Under the pieces are notes generated by a model, which was not told where the DNA came from, did no database searches, and saw nothing but the letters and a program-made list of their open reading frames with translations. The position numbers and the translations under genes were made by a program. Positions 50,547 to 63,513 of a stretch of 64,000 nt of DNA are shown in pieces (positions within the stretch are counted from its first letter, which is position 1; each line of letters starts with the position of its first letter). Source of the stretch: Castellaniella caeni NBRC 101664 (GTDB lineage Bacteria; Pseudomonadota; Gammaproteobacteria; Burkholderiales; Burkholderiaceae_B); the NCBI RefSeq assembly GCF_001592225.1, contig NZ_BCWN01000008.1:62001-126000 (forward strand), written 5' to 3'.

Positions 50547-51497
50547 TCACCTCTTTTGTGCCCGCAGCTGAACCCAGTCCAGCAGGGTGCCCAGCACCCC
50601 CTTGCGAAAGAACATGACCATGACAGCCAGGATGATGCCCAGAAACAGCATCCAGGCCTGCGTCAGGCTGGTGATCCAGTTTTCCAGCAGGACGAACAGC
50701 GCCGCCCCCAGAAACGGCCCCAGGAACGTGCCGCCACCCCCGAGGATCGTCATGAGCACGGGCTCGGCCGACATCGTCCAGTGTGCCATCTCAGGGCTGG
50801 CGATGCGCAGAAAAGGCGCCATCAGGCCACCTGCCAGCCCGGCGAAGCCACCCGCGACCGTAAAGGCCGCCAGCCGATAGCGGCGCACATCGAGACCGCA
50901 GAACGACACCCGCTCCGGGTTCTGACGAATGGCGCGCAGCACCAGGCCGAACGACGAACCGCCAATACGGTACAAAGCAAAGCCTGCCAGCACCACAATC
51001 ACCAGCACCACGTGGTAATACACCGCCGGATTGGCCAGATTGAGATCAAGCCCAAAGCCCAGCGACTGCACGGTAAAGCCCGAGATACCGTCACTGCCAT
51101 TGGTAACCGAGCGCCACTGATGGATGATGCCGTAGACCATCATGCCAAACGCCAGGGTGAGCATGGCAAAGTAGACTTCATCGAGGCGTACGCAAAAAAA
51201 CCCGATGACCAGCGCGAGCGCCATCCCCACCACAAACGACACCACCAGGCAGGCCAGCAAGGGCCATTGCCACGACTGCAGCAGCATGGCCGTGGCATAC
51301 GCGCCCACCGCATAGAACGCCGCATGGCCAAAACTGAGCATGCCGGTGTAGCCAAAGATCAGGTTATAGCTGGCCGCCAAGAGGCCCAGAACCAGAATCT
51401 GCGTCGCCAAAAACAGATAAAAAAAGGGCGCCAGCCACGGCAAGGCCACGAGCAGGCCCAGCGCGACCAGGCCGACAAGCACCGTCAGTCGATTCAT
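50547..51497 (-). CDS. livM: ABC transporter permease, LivM type (second operon)
   Basis: A 316-aa inner-membrane permease. The start at 51497 (MNRLTVLVGLVALGLLVALP) overlaps the stop of the LivH-type gene by 4 bp; an apparent longer frame upstream is only that gene in another frame. The LivM motif is ASYNLIFGYTGMLSFGHAAF, and the coupling loop is LVLRAIRQNPERVSFCGLDV. About nine to ten membrane segments. Confidence 0.92.
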   Translation of the reverse strand: MNRLTVLVGLVALGLLVALPWLAPFFYLFLATQILVLGLLAASYNLIFGYTGMLSFGHAAFYAVGAYATAMLLQSWQWPLLACLVVSFVVGMALALVIGFFCVRLDEVYFAMLTLAFGMMVYGIIHQWRSVTNGSDGISGFTVQSLGFGLDLNLANPAVYYHVVLVIVVLAGFALYRIGGSSFGLVLRAIRQNPERVSFCGLDVRRYRLAAFTVAGGFAGLAGGLMAPFLRIASPEMAHWTMSAEPVLMTILGGGGTFLGPFLGAALFVLLENWITSLTQAWMLFLGIILAVMVMFFRKGVLGTLLDWVQLRAQKR

Positions 51498-52366
51498 GTC
51501 GGCCTCCGGGGATTCATCAGGCCTCGGGGCCGCACCAGCAGCACCAGCGCCATGCCGATGAAGGGCAGCACCAGATTGGCATCGGGCAGATAGCGCCCGC
51601 CCAGACCATGGATGAGCCCCAGGATGATCGCCCCCAGCAGGGCGCCGGGAAAGCTGCCCAGCCCGCCGATGACCACCACGATGAAGCTTTCGATGATGAT
51701 CTTGTCGCCCATGCCGGGATCGATGGCCCGCATGGGGGCGGCCACGACCCCGCCCAGAGCGGCCAGCCAGGCGCCAAAGGCAAAGACGCTGGTGAGCACC
51801 AGCCGCGTATTGATGCACAGCACTTGCGCCATTTCGCGATCGAGCGCCGCAGCCCGCATCACGCGCCCCAGGCGCGTGCGATTGAACAGCAGCCACAGGC
51901 CCAGCAAAGTGAGCAAGCCGACAGCCAGCACGAACACGCTATAGCGTGGATACGACAAGGTATCGGTGATCTGCACGCTGCCCTGCAACAGCGCGGGTGC
52001 CTGCACCAAGTGAATGCCGGTGCCCCAGATGAGACGCACCGACTCGTTCAGGATGAGCAGCAAGGCAAACGTCAGCAGCAGGCTGTCGGCAATGTCGCGC
52101 TGATACACGAAACGCATCATGGCGCGGTCGAGCACCACCGCCAGGGCGGCCACCCCCAGCGGGGCAAGCAGCAGGGCCAGCCAAAAAGGCATGCCCAGGC
52201 CCCCCACGCAGGCATAGGCCAGATAGGCCCCCAGCATGTAGAGCGCGCCATGCGCAAAATTGATGACGTTGAGTACGCCAAAGATGATGTTCAGCCCGAC
52301 GGCAATGATGAACAGCAGCAGGCCGATGTCCAGGCTGTTGAGCAGGGCAAGCCACAAGCCTCCCAT
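51494..52366 (-). CDS. livH: ABC transporter permease, LivH type (second operon)
   Basis: A 290-aa inner-membrane permease starting MGGLWLALLNSLDIGLLLFI with CTTAGGAGGC upstream. The signature IFGVLNVINFAHGALYMLGA is near residue 28, and VVVIGGLGSFPGALLGAIIL near residue 225. It pairs with the LivM-type permease. The two liv-type operons of this window have the same gene order but clearly different sequences, so they are not recent copies. Confidence 0.93.
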   Translation of the reverse strand: MGGLWLALLNSLDIGLLLFIIAVGLNIIFGVLNVINFAHGALYMLGAYLAYACVGGLGMPFWLALLLAPLGVAALAVVLDRAMMRFVYQRDIADSLLLTFALLLILNESVRLIWGTGIHLVQAPALLQGSVQITDTLSYPRYSVFVLAVGLLTLLGLWLLFNRTRLGRVMRAAALDREMAQVLCINTRLVLTSVFAFGAWLAALGGVVAAPMRAIDPGMGDKIIIESFIVVVIGGLGSFPGALLGAIILGLIHGLGGRYLPDANLVLPFIGMALVLLVRPRGLMNPRRPT

Positions 52367-52430
52367 GAGGCCTCCTAAGGGTGACGATGAAAGCGGAAGG
52401 CCGCATCAGGCCTTCCGTGGGATCAGGACA

Positions 52431-53651
52431 TCAGAGCTTGCAGGCCGGGTCTGCCGCAGGCGTGATCTTCGCACCATCAAAGTTGCGAATCTGCGTGAGC
52501 GACCGGATCTTGTCTTCGGTGTTCATGGGGCCGGAAACACCCCAGGTGGGACCCACCAGCGCCTGGTTGTCGGCCTTGCGAAACACCAGTTCGCCCGTGG
52601 GGGCCGGGATGCTCAGGCCCGACAGGGCGGCGGCCACCTTGGCGCCGTCCACCGAACCGGCTTTCTCGATGGCGGCCTTGAAGGCATAGACCGCCACGTA
52701 AGCGCCCTCGGCGTTGTAGCTGGGCGGCTGCTTGTAGGCGGCCTTGTACGCGGCCACGAACTTCGTGTTTACCGGGTTATCCCAAGAGGCATACCAGTAG
52801 CGCGTGCCCAGCCAGACGTTTTCCGGCATCTGCTCGCCCAGTGCCTCAAGCACCTCGGTGGCAGCGCCCACACTGATGAGCACCTTGTAGCCCTGCTTGA
52901 AAAAGCCCCGGTCATTGGCCTGGCGCACGAAGTTGACCAGGTCGCCACCCCAGAGCGAGATCAGCACGCCATCAGGCTTGCTTTCCATCACACTGTTGAT
53001 GAAGGGCACGTAGTCTTCGGCCCCGAAGCGCGGGAAGGCCAGCTTGTCTTCCATGAGCTGCACGTCCGGCTTTTGTTCTTTGAGATACTTGCTGAAGAAT
53101 TCCCAGGACTGATGCCCGAAGGCATAGTCCGGGCCGATGGTCGTCCACTTTTTGGCGCCCGACTCGGCGGCGATGGCCGCCGCCCCCGCCATGTTCTGAT
53201 TGACGTTGACGCTCAGGCGGTAGGTGTACTTGTTGCACAGCTTGCCGGTTACGTCAGGCGTGGCGGCGTGCGTGATCATGAAAGGCTTGGCCAGCTCGGG
53301 CACTACCGGGGTGAGTCCCTGCGCCACCCCCGAGCTATCCAGCCCCATGAGCACGTCGGCCTTGTCTTGAAACACCAATTTGCGGGCCGCCTGGATCGCC
53401 ACGGCGGCCTTGCCCTGCCCGTCTTCAAACTGGGCCGCCAGCGGCCTGCCCAGCACACCGCCTGCGGCATTGATTTCGTCGATGGCCAGCTTGGCCCCCT
53501 GCTGGGCGAACTCGCCATATGTGGCCGCGCTGCCCGACATCAGGTAAATGGCGCCGATGCGGATAGGGTCTTGAGCCTGGGCCGGGCCTGCCGCGGCCAA
53601 GGCAAACGTCAGTGCAGCCGCCAAAGAGGCGTGCAACTTGAAGCGTCTCAT
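52431..53651 (-). CDS. Periplasmic branched-chain/amide-type substrate-binding protein (second operon)
   Basis: A 406-aa periplasmic binding protein. The start at 53651 (MRRFKLHASLAAALTFALAA) has GAGGAGA upstream and opens a signal peptide cut after AQAQ. The mature N-terminus IRIGAIYLMSGSAATYGEFA is the standard LivJ-type ligand loop. Its C-terminus ADPACKL resembles that of the first operon's protein. Relatives bind amino acids, aromatic acids or amides; no clue to the ligand is present. Confidence 0.9.
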   Translation of the reverse strand: MRRFKLHASLAAALTFALAAAGPAQAQDPIRIGAIYLMSGSAATYGEFAQQGAKLAIDEINAAGGVLGRPLAAQFEDGQGKAAVAIQAARKLVFQDKADVLMGLDSSGVAQGLTPVVPELAKPFMITHAATPDVTGKLCNKYTYRLSVNVNQNMAGAAAIAAESGAKKWTTIGPDYAFGHQSWEFFSKYLKEQKPDVQLMEDKLAFPRFGAEDYVPFINSVMESKPDGVLISLWGGDLVNFVRQANDRGFFKQGYKVLISVGAATEVLEALGEQMPENVWLGTRYWYASWDNPVNTKFVAAYKAAYKQPPSYNAEGAYVAVYAFKAAIEKAGSVDGAKVAAALSGLSIPAPTGELVFRKADNQALVGPTWGVSGPMNTEDKIRSLTQIRNFDGAKITPAADPACKL

Positions 53652-53811
53652 GTACTTCTCCTCGTGTGGGCACCCTGTCGGGTGCAGGACAACCATGCTG
53701 GAGCACCGATCTGCGTGCTTCTGGTTCTTATCTTCAGGCTTCAACTGTAGGGCTGGGGACAAGGAAAGTCAAAATCCGCCCGGCCCTTGCGCCCCAAGTG
53801 CACAAAACACC

Positions 53812-53845
53812 CAAAAAAATGGCGCCTCAAGCGAGGCGCCATTTC
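53812..53845 (-). terminator. Rho-independent terminator of yidC
   Basis: A perfect 12-bp stem (AAATGGCGCCTC 53818-53829 / GAGGCGCCATTT 53834-53845, loop AAGC). On the minus strand it is followed by a run of T (plus-strand A run at 53812-53820). It lies 24 bp after the yidC stop and separates yidC from the liv-type operon. Confidence 0.88.
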
Positions 53846-53868
53846 AACGGCCAGAAGTCAGGCAAACA

Positions 53869-55605
53869 TCAGCTGGATGCCGCTGCCGCCTTTTCTTTAT
53901 CGAGGCGATGCATGATGACGCGCTGCTGCACGATGGACACTGTGTTGTTCACGCACCAGTACAGCACCAGGCCCGCCGGGAAGAGGAACATCATCCCGCC
54001 GAACACCAGGGGCATGATCATCATGATCTTGGCCTGGGTGGGGTCGGGCGGCGTGGGGTTGAGCTTGATCTGAAGGAACATCGTCAGCATCATGAAGGCC
54101 GGCAGGATGAACCACGGATCGCTCACCGACAGGTCGTGAATCCAGAAAATCCAGGGGGCGCCGCGCATCTCGACGCTGCCCAGCAGCACCCAGTACAGCG
54201 CGATGAACACCGGAATCTGCACCACCATCGGCAGGCAGCCGCCCAGCGGATTGATCTTCTCGGTGCGGTACATCTCCATCATGGCCGCGTTCAGCTTGGC
54301 CTTGTCGTCACCGAACTTTTCTTTCAGGTGCTGCATGCGCGGCGTGACCAGCTTCATCTTGGCCATCGAGCGGTAGCTGGCCGCCGACAGCGGGTAGAAC
54401 ACCAGCTTGATGAGCAGCGTCAGCAACACGATCGTCCAGCCCCAGTTGCCCACCAGACCGTGCAGCCAGATCATGAACTTGAACATCGGCTTGGCGATGA
54501 TAGTGACCCAGCCGTAATCCACCACCAGGTCGAGGCCCGGCGCCACCTTGCTCATGGCCCGCTGGTCTTGCGGGCCCACCCACAGCTGGGCATCCACCGA
54601 CTTGCTGGCGCCCGGGGCGATCGAGCCCACGGGTTCGATGGTGCGGATGGCGAACAGGCCATCGGGCAGCGCCAGCGCCTGGTTGGTGCGCACGACCCCC
54701 TGCTTGGGCACCCAGGCCGAGGCAAAGTAGTGCTGCACCATGCCCACCCAGCCATTGTCCGCCTGCTGGATGTAGCTGGCCTTGTTCTTGGTGATTTCGT
54801 CGAATTTCACCTTCTGGAACTTGTCTTCTTGCGAATAGACCGCCGCACCGGTAAACGTGCTGTAGAACCCGGTGGTGTTGACCGGCTCGTGGCCGTCGCG
54901 CGTCAGCTGCAGATACACCGAGGGGTTGATCGCCTGATCGCCCAGGTTGGTGATGTCGTTGCGCACCTGGATGTCGTAGCCATCGTGCGACAGCACGAAG
55001 GTTTTCACGACGCGCACATCACCCGCCGTGGCCTCGAAGGCGATTTCGGTGGTGTCACCCTTGACGACCGGGCCCGCGCCCACGACCGTGAAAGGCGTCA
55101 GGTGCGTGGGATAGCCGCTGCCCGCCGGGGCGCCGACCAGGCCCGTCTGCGCCACATACATGTCGCCCGGCTGATCGTTGAGCAGATACATGGCGCTGCC
55201 CGCATCCGGCGGCGGCTGCTTGCCCATCAGGCGCTTGAACCACGGCAAGATGCCGGTGGTGGCGTCCTGGTTCTTGTAGTCCAGCAGTTCGGCGCGCACC
55301 AGCTGCGCACCCAGCGTGTCGAACGTCAAGTCGTACACCCCGGTCTTCACGTGCACCATCTCGCCCTGGGCGGGCGCGGCGGCGGCAGGGGCCTGCGAGG
55401 CGCCCTGCGCCTGGTCGACCGCCGGCACGTTGGCGGGTGCCGCGTGGTCAGCCGCTGCCGCCGTGGATGGCGCCGCCTTTTCTGTGGCCGCTGGTGGCGT
55501 CAGGGAAAACAGGGACGGTTGACCCTGATACACCTGCCAGTTGTTCCACAGCAGCAACAGTGAAAAAGAAAAGATCATCCAGAGGATGGTGCGTCGAATG
55601 TCCAT
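53869..55605 (-). CDS. yidC: Membrane protein insertase YidC
   Basis: A 578-aa insertase. The N-terminal helix (TILWMIFSFSLLLLWNNWQV) is followed by an Ala/Pro-rich linker and a large periplasmic P1 domain (about residues 85-350). The conserved core has the coiled helical hairpin KLVTPRMQHLKEKFGDDKAK and the membrane segments NPLGGCLPMVVQIPVFIALY, FILPAFMMLTMFLQIKLNP and LVFGGMMFLFPAGLVLYWCV. It inserts and folds inner-membrane proteins with or without SecYEG. It lies 99 bp after yidD and in the usual rpmH-rnpA-yidD-yidC order. Confidence 0.97.
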   Translation of the reverse strand: MDIRRTILWMIFSFSLLLLWNNWQVYQGQPSLFSLTPPAATEKAAPSTAAAADHAAPANVPAVDQAQGASQAPAAAAPAQGEMVHVKTGVYDLTFDTLGAQLVRAELLDYKNQDATTGILPWFKRLMGKQPPPDAGSAMYLLNDQPGDMYVAQTGLVGAPAGSGYPTHLTPFTVVGAGPVVKGDTTEIAFEATAGDVRVVKTFVLSHDGYDIQVRNDITNLGDQAINPSVYLQLTRDGHEPVNTTGFYSTFTGAAVYSQEDKFQKVKFDEITKNKASYIQQADNGWVGMVQHYFASAWVPKQGVVRTNQALALPDGLFAIRTIEPVGSIAPGASKSVDAQLWVGPQDQRAMSKVAPGLDLVVDYGWVTIIAKPMFKFMIWLHGLVGNWGWTIVLLTLLIKLVFYPLSAASYRSMAKMKLVTPRMQHLKEKFGDDKAKLNAAMMEMYRTEKINPLGGCLPMVVQIPVFIALYWVLLGSVEMRGAPWIFWIHDLSVSDPWFILPAFMMLTMFLQIKLNPTPPDPTQAKIMMIMPLVFGGMMFLFPAGLVLYWCVNNTVSIVQQRVIMHRLDKEKAAAASS

Positions 55606-55704
55606 TGGCGCCGGTTTCTCGAATAGGGTCAGAGCAAAAGCTCACCAGTTTAACGTAGGGATGCTGACAGGGACTTGAGGTGGCGTGATCCGTCCCGTCG
55701 GCCA

Positions 55705-55947
55705 TCAGTGGCTGTGCGAATGGTGCCCGGGAGGCGGCACGGGGTCGAGCCCGCCCTCGCACCACGGGTTGCAGCGCGCGATGCGGCGCATGCCCAGCCA
55801 CAAGCCGCGCACCACGCCATGCGTTTCGATCGCCTCGATCGTGTAGGCCGAGCACGTGGGGGTGAAGCGGCACTGCTGCCCCACCCAGGGGCTCAGGAAG
55901 TACCGATAGAAGCGGATCGGCGCGATGAACAAGGCCCGGATCAGCAT
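55705..55947 (-). CDS. yidD: Membrane protein insertion efficiency factor YidD
   Basis: An 80-aa protein starting [20 protein letters not shown]. The family marks [19 protein letters not shown] and [18 protein letters not shown] are complete, including the conserved cysteines. It overlaps the end of rnpA by 7 bp. The tail HHSHSH is His-rich. Confidence 0.96.
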   Translation of the reverse strand: MLIRALFIAPIRFYRYFLSPWVGQQCRFTPTCSAYTIEAIETHGVVRGLWLGMRRIARCNPWCEGGLDPVPPPGHHSHSH

Positions 55948-56300
55948 TTCGCCACCCGGTTGAGCAGCGTGTCGATCTCGGCGCGCACCTGGCGCTTGAG
56001 CACGGTGAGGCTGGCGGGCGCCGGGCGGTTCACCAGGCGAAAGACCAGGTCGCCGTCCGGCAGGGTATCCCGGCGCAGACGGAAGGCCTCGCGGATGACG
56101 CGCTTGATGGCGTTGCGGGTGACGGCCAGGGGCGCGTGCCGTTTGGGCACCACCAGCCCCAGGCGCCTGACGCCCGGACTGGATTCGCGTGGGCTGGACA
56201 CCACGAACAAAGCCCCTCGCGCGATACGCCGCCCCTTGAGGGCCGCCGCGTATTCCGAGGGGCGATGCAGCCGGGCCGCCGGAGGAAGACCGGATGGCAT
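55941..56300 (-). CDS. rnpA: Ribonuclease P protein component
   Basis: A 119-aa basic protein that supports the RNase P RNA in maturing tRNA 5' ends. The start [20 protein letters not shown] and the RNR motif [16 protein letters not shown] (about residues 68-83) are clear. It lies 44 bp after rpmH in the conserved order. Confidence 0.96.
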   Translation of the reverse strand: MPSGLPPAARLHRPSEYAAALKGRRIARGALFVVSSPRESSPGVRRLGLVVPKRHAPLAVTRNAIKRVIREAFRLRRDTLPDGDLVFRLVNRPAPASLTVLKRQVRAEIDTLLNRVAKC

Positions 56301-56344
56301 GGCTAGCGGGGCATCAGAAAAACGACTGGCACCCCGGCAGGCAA

Positions 56345-56479
56345 TCAGACGGCCAGGCGCTTGCGGCCCTTGGCGCGACGAGCGCTGAGGACGGCACGAC
56401 CGGCACGCGTTTTCATGCGGACACGAAACCCATGGGTGCGCTTGCGGCGGGTGACAGAAGGCTGGAAAGTGCGTTTCAT
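56345..56479 (-). CDS. rpmH: 50S ribosomal protein L34
   Basis: A 44-aa highly basic protein starting [20 protein letters not shown] and ending AKGRKRLAV, a near-perfect L34. It is the first gene of the leftward rpmH-rnpA-yidD-yidC group and borders the dnaA promoter/origin region. Confidence 0.98.
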   Translation of the reverse strand: MKRTFQPSVTRRKRTHGFRVRMKTRAGRAVLSARRAKGRKRLAV

Positions 56480-56722
56480 GGCGAATCCAAAAGAGCTTGG
56501 GTTAAAAGTAGCTAAGGGCTCGATGGCCCGGGCGCATTCATAGCCAGGTTCGATAGACCCGACTCACCCAAAGCATCGAAAAGCCCATTATTTCAACAAA
56601 TTTTTGCCTGCACGTCAATTACTTGAGCACTTATCCCCGTGTATAAGTCCAGCAAAACAGGGCCGTCTGTGGATAACTTACCACTGAAAAGGTAGAATCG
56701 AGGTTTCGCCCGTTGATGTCCT
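56480..56722. other. Candidate oriC / dnaA regulatory region
   Basis: A 243-bp gap between divergent rpmH and dnaA. It holds one perfect DnaA box on the minus strand (TGTGGATAA at 56668-56676) and two weaker ones close by (TTATCCCCG 56631-56639; CGTGTATAA 56639-56647), next to an AT-rich stretch (56585-56620). This is the usual place for the origin or at least for dnaA autoregulation in Betaproteobacteria. Few boxes are visible, so the full origin may extend elsewhere. Confidence 0.6.
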
Positions 56723-58156
56723 ATGAATGAATTCTGGCAGACCTGTCTCCAGCAACTGGAACAGGAACTCCCCCCGCAACAAATCAGCGCCTGGATCAAA
56801 CCGCTCGTGCCACTGGGCTACGACGAAGAGCTTGCCATCCTGAGAATCGCCGCGCCCAACCGCTTCAAGCTCGACTGGGTGCGCAAGAACTACGCCGCCC
56901 GCATCGAAGCCCTGGCCACCGACTGGTTCTCCCAGGCCGTGCAGGTGCAGCTTGAAATCGGCACCAGCCCGGCACGGCCCGCCCCGGCGGCCAGTCGCCC
57001 CACGGGCGGCGCTGCGGGCAGCCCTTCCAGCGCGGTCGCGGCGGTGGCGCACGCGGTGCCCGCGGCGTCACACGCCGCCCCAACCCCGGCCCCGTCGCCG
57101 GTGCACACCGCCACCGAAGAATCCATCCAGGATCGATCGCGCCTCAACCTCGATCTCACCTTCGAGAATTTCGTCACCGGCAAGGCCAACCAGCTGGCGC
57201 GCGCGGCAGCCCTGCAGGTGGCCGAAAACCCCGGCGTGTCGTACAACCCGCTCTTTCTGTATGGCGGCGTGGGCCTGGGCAAGACGCACCTCATCCATGC
57301 CATCGGCAATGCCATGCTGGCCAGCGGCAACAGCCCGCGCATCCGCTACGTGCACGCCGACCAGTACGTGTCCGATGTCGTCAAGGCCTACCAGCGCCGC
57401 GCCTTCGACGAGTTCAAGCGCTACTACCACTCGCTCGACCTGCTGCTCATCGACGACATCCAGTTCTTCGCCGGCAAGAACCGCACGCAAGAAGAATTCT
57501 TCTATGCCTTCGAGGCCATGGTGGCGCAGCGCAAGCAAATCATCATCACCTCGGATACCTACCCCAAAGAACTCGCCAACATCGACAGTCGGCTCATTTC
57601 CCGCTTCGACTCCGGCCTCACGGTGGCCATCGAGCCCCCCGAACTCGAAATGCGCGTGGCCATCCTGCTGCGCAAGGCGCAGACCGAAGGCATCACCATG
57701 CCCGAAGAAGTGGCCTTCTTCATCGCCAAGCACCTGCGCAGCAACGTGCGCGAACTCGAAGGCGCCCTGCGCAAGGTGTCCGCCTACGCGCGCTTCCATG
57801 GCCGCGAGGTGCTGTCCGTCGAAGTCTGCAAAGAAGCCCTGAAAGACCTGCTGTCCGTCTCCAACAGCCAGATCACGGTCGAAAACATCCAAAAGACCGT
57901 GGCCGACTTCTATAAAATCAAGGTGGCCGACATGTATTCGAAACGTCGGCCTGCCAATATTGCCCTGCCGCGCCAGATCGCGATGTACCTGGCCAAAGAG
58001 CTCACGCAAAAGAGCTTGCCCGAAATCGGCGACCTGTTCGGCGGGCGGGATCACACCACCGTTTTGCACGCCGTGCGCAAGATCACCGATCTGCGCGGCA
58101 AGCAGACCGAACTGAACCACGCATTACACGTACTCGAGCAAACCCTCAAAGGATAA
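56723..58156 (+). CDS. dnaA: Chromosomal replication initiator DnaA
   Basis: A 477-aa AAA+ initiator. Domain I starts [20 protein letters not shown]; domain II (about 80-135) is an Ala/Pro-rich linker; domain III has Walker [17 protein letters not shown], Walker [14 protein letters not shown] and [11 protein letters not shown]; domain IV has the DnaA-box-reading helix [15 protein letters not shown]. It binds boxes in the gap just upstream. The downstream dnaN begins 4 bp after its stop. Confidence 0.98.
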   Translation: MNEFWQTCLQQLEQELPPQQISAWIKPLVPLGYDEELAILRIAAPNRFKLDWVRKNYAARIEALATDWFSQAVQVQLEIGTSPARPAPAASRPTGGAAGSPSSAVAAVAHAVPAASHAAPTPAPSPVHTATEESIQDRSRLNLDLTFENFVTGKANQLARAAALQVAENPGVSYNPLFLYGGVGLGKTHLIHAIGNAMLASGNSPRIRYVHADQYVSDVVKAYQRRAFDEFKRYYHSLDLLLIDDIQFFAGKNRTQEEFFYAFEAMVAQRKQIIITSDTYPKELANIDSRLISRFDSGLTVAIEPPELEMRVAILLRKAQTEGITMPEEVAFFIAKHLRSNVRELEGALRKVSAYARFHGREVLSVEVCKEALKDLLSVSNSQITVENIQKTVADFYKIKVADMYSKRRPANIALPRQIAMYLAKELTQKSLPEIGDLFGGRDHTTVLHAVRKITDLRGKQTELNHALHVLEQTLKG

Positions 58157-58160
58157 GAAC

Positions 58161-61762
<3,602 letters not shown>

Positions 61763-61918
61763 GGTTGCCGCGCCAGGTCGGCAGGCGTCTCCGGTACGCC
61801 GTACCGCTCGAAATACGCGGGTGAGCCCACGATGGCCATCTCGAGCGGCGGCGTGATCGGAACAGCCACCATATGCTCGTCCAGGCTCCTGCCCAGGCGT
61901 ATGCCGGCATCCACAAGG
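61763..61918 (-). pseudogene. LysR-family regulator, internal fragment
   Basis: About 50 codons on the minus strand read DAGIRLGRSLDEHMVAVPIT, PPLEMAIVGSPAYFERYGVP and ETPADLARQP, a typical middle piece of a LysR effector domain. It is cut at the gyrB stop on one side and near 61918 on the other. No helix-turn-helix or C-terminus remains. Confidence 0.8.
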
Positions 61919-62173
61919 GCGACGAGAGCAACAAGCTCGTCATCTTCAACCACGCTCTCCCGATGTGTCGCGCTGGCTAGGCGCGCTGATTACCAAGGTG
62001 ATGGGATCTCCTGAACTGCATATCGGTGCCAACCTGGGCGTGAATAAACCGAACACTGACGGCGACAAACCATATTTCATGTAGCACAGGGCCGGTAATC
62101 ATCCGCTTTGAAACCAATCACATATCAAATCGCAGCGTGATACCTTGATGTATCAAGATTGTCGAATCAGAGT
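61919..62173. other. Degraded region with an unidentified fragment
   Basis: About 250 bp between two pseudogenes. On the plus strand 61956-62084 encodes SPDVSRWLGALITKVMGSPE then LHIGANLGVNKPNTDGDKPY and FM-stop, which looks like a protein tail, but I do not recognise the family. The rest holds no clear feature. Confidence 0.4.
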
Positions 62174-62272
62174 TCACAATGCAGCGTCAGTGATGAGAAA
62201 TCGCTTCGCCGTAAGGTCAGCCCCGGCAAGCACTTCATTGGTGGTCAATTTCGAGCCAAATTTTTCCGTCAT
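62174..62272 (-). pseudogene. Short-chain dehydrogenase, N-terminal fragment
   Basis: Starting at 62272, MTEKFGSKLTTNEVLAGADL and TAKRFLITDAAL-stop is the beginning of an SDR of the WW-domain-oxidoreductase-like type (pattern TTxEVLAGxDLxGKRxLVTGxS). It stops right at the expected nucleotide-binding glycine motif. It lies downstream of the MDR gene on the same strand. Confidence 0.65.
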
Positions 62273-62408
62273 TGTTTTACCTTTGACTTCAGGTGCCTGG
62301 AAATATTCGCCCGCTGTTGCCGCATTGGCCGCCGTGGCGGCGCGCGCCGACGGTCCCAGCGCATGGATCATGCGGCGCCAGTGTTTCGGGTTCGCGGGAA
62401 TTGGCGAT

Positions 62409-63422
62409 TCAACGATTGGCGACCACGACCTTGCCAATCATGTTGCCAGCCTCGACCAAGGCATGCGCCTGGATCAGGCCCGCGGCATTGATCCCGTCAA
62501 TACGCCGAGTCAGCGTGTGCCGCAGGCCACCTTGATCAACCAGATCGGCCACGCGGCGCAGCAGGGCGTGCTGCCGGGCGATGGTGCGGGTGGTGAACAT
62601 GGCGCGGGTGAACATCAGTTCCCAGTGGATCGAAATGGATTTGGTCTTGAATGGCCTGATGTCCAAGTCTGTCGGATCGTCAATGAGCGCGAACTGGCCT
62701 TCGGGGCGAAGTACGGCGGCGATATCCGGCACATAGCCAGCGCTATGGTTCAAACCAATGACGTGAGAAACATCAGCAATGCCGAGTTCGGCCAATTGCG
62801 ACACCCAGGGCTGATGGTGGTCAATAACGTGATGCGCCCCATGGGCCAGTACCCAGTCACGGGTTTCCGGCCGTGATGCAGTGCCGATGACGGTCATGCT
62901 CGTCAGCGTACGCGCCAGTTGGGTCAGGATGGAACCAACACCACCTGCCGCGCCGACGACCAGCAGCACGTTTTTGTCCGTGGGGTCGGCCTCCTGGACA
63001 CGCAGGCGGTCGAACAACAGCTCCCAAGCGGTAATGGCAGTCAGCGGCAAAGATGCCGCTTCGGCAAAATCCAGCGATGTCGGCATCGGCCCGACGATGC
63101 GCTCGTCCACAGCCTGCAGTTCGCTGTTGCTGCCGGGCCGCGTGACGTCGCCGGCATACCATACGCGGTCTCCAGCCTTGAAGCGCGTGGCCAGCGGCCC
63201 CACGGCGCGAACGATACCCGCGGCGTCCCAGCCTGCGATGCGAGCGCCATCGGCCGGGATGTCGCCGCCCAGCCGAATCTTGGTATCGACCGGGTTGACC
63301 GATACCGCCCTGACTTCGACCAGCAGGTCGTGGTCACGCAGCTTGGGCGTTGGCACTTCAATGTCCTGTAACGCTTGCGGATGGCTGATGGGATGATTTT
63401 GATAGAAGCCGACGGCTTTCAT
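62409..63422 (-). CDS. Zinc-less MDR oxidoreductase (quinone oxidoreductase-like)
   Basis: A 337-aa medium-chain dehydrogenase/reductase of the zinc-binding-dehydrogenase family without the catalytic zinc cysteines. The start at 63422 (MKAVGFYQNHPISHPQALQD) follows AAGGAG. The substrate half has VSVNPVDTKIRLGGD and AGWDAAGIVRAVG; the NADPH half has LLVVGAAGGVGSILTQLART. It probably reduces quinones or activated double bonds. It diverges from a LysR gene across 91 bp, the standard layout of a regulator with its target. Confidence 0.9.
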   Translation of the reverse strand: MKAVGFYQNHPISHPQALQDIEVPTPKLRDHDLLVEVRAVSVNPVDTKIRLGGDIPADGARIAGWDAAGIVRAVGPLATRFKAGDRVWYAGDVTRPGSNSELQAVDERIVGPMPTSLDFAEAASLPLTAITAWELLFDRLRVQEADPTDKNVLLVVGAAGGVGSILTQLARTLTSMTVIGTASRPETRDWVLAHGAHHVIDHHQPWVSQLAELGIADVSHVIGLNHSAGYVPDIAAVLRPEGQFALIDDPTDLDIRPFKTKSISIHWELMFTRAMFTTRTIARQHALLRRVADLVDQGGLRHTLTRRIDGINAAGLIQAHALVEAGNMIGKVVVANR

Positions 63423-63513
63423 GGAGAAGCTCCTTAACAAACGAGGCTGTCATGTTATTTTGTTGTGATATGAAGATAAACACAGCAAATACTTAAACAA
63501 TTTCTGCATTTCA

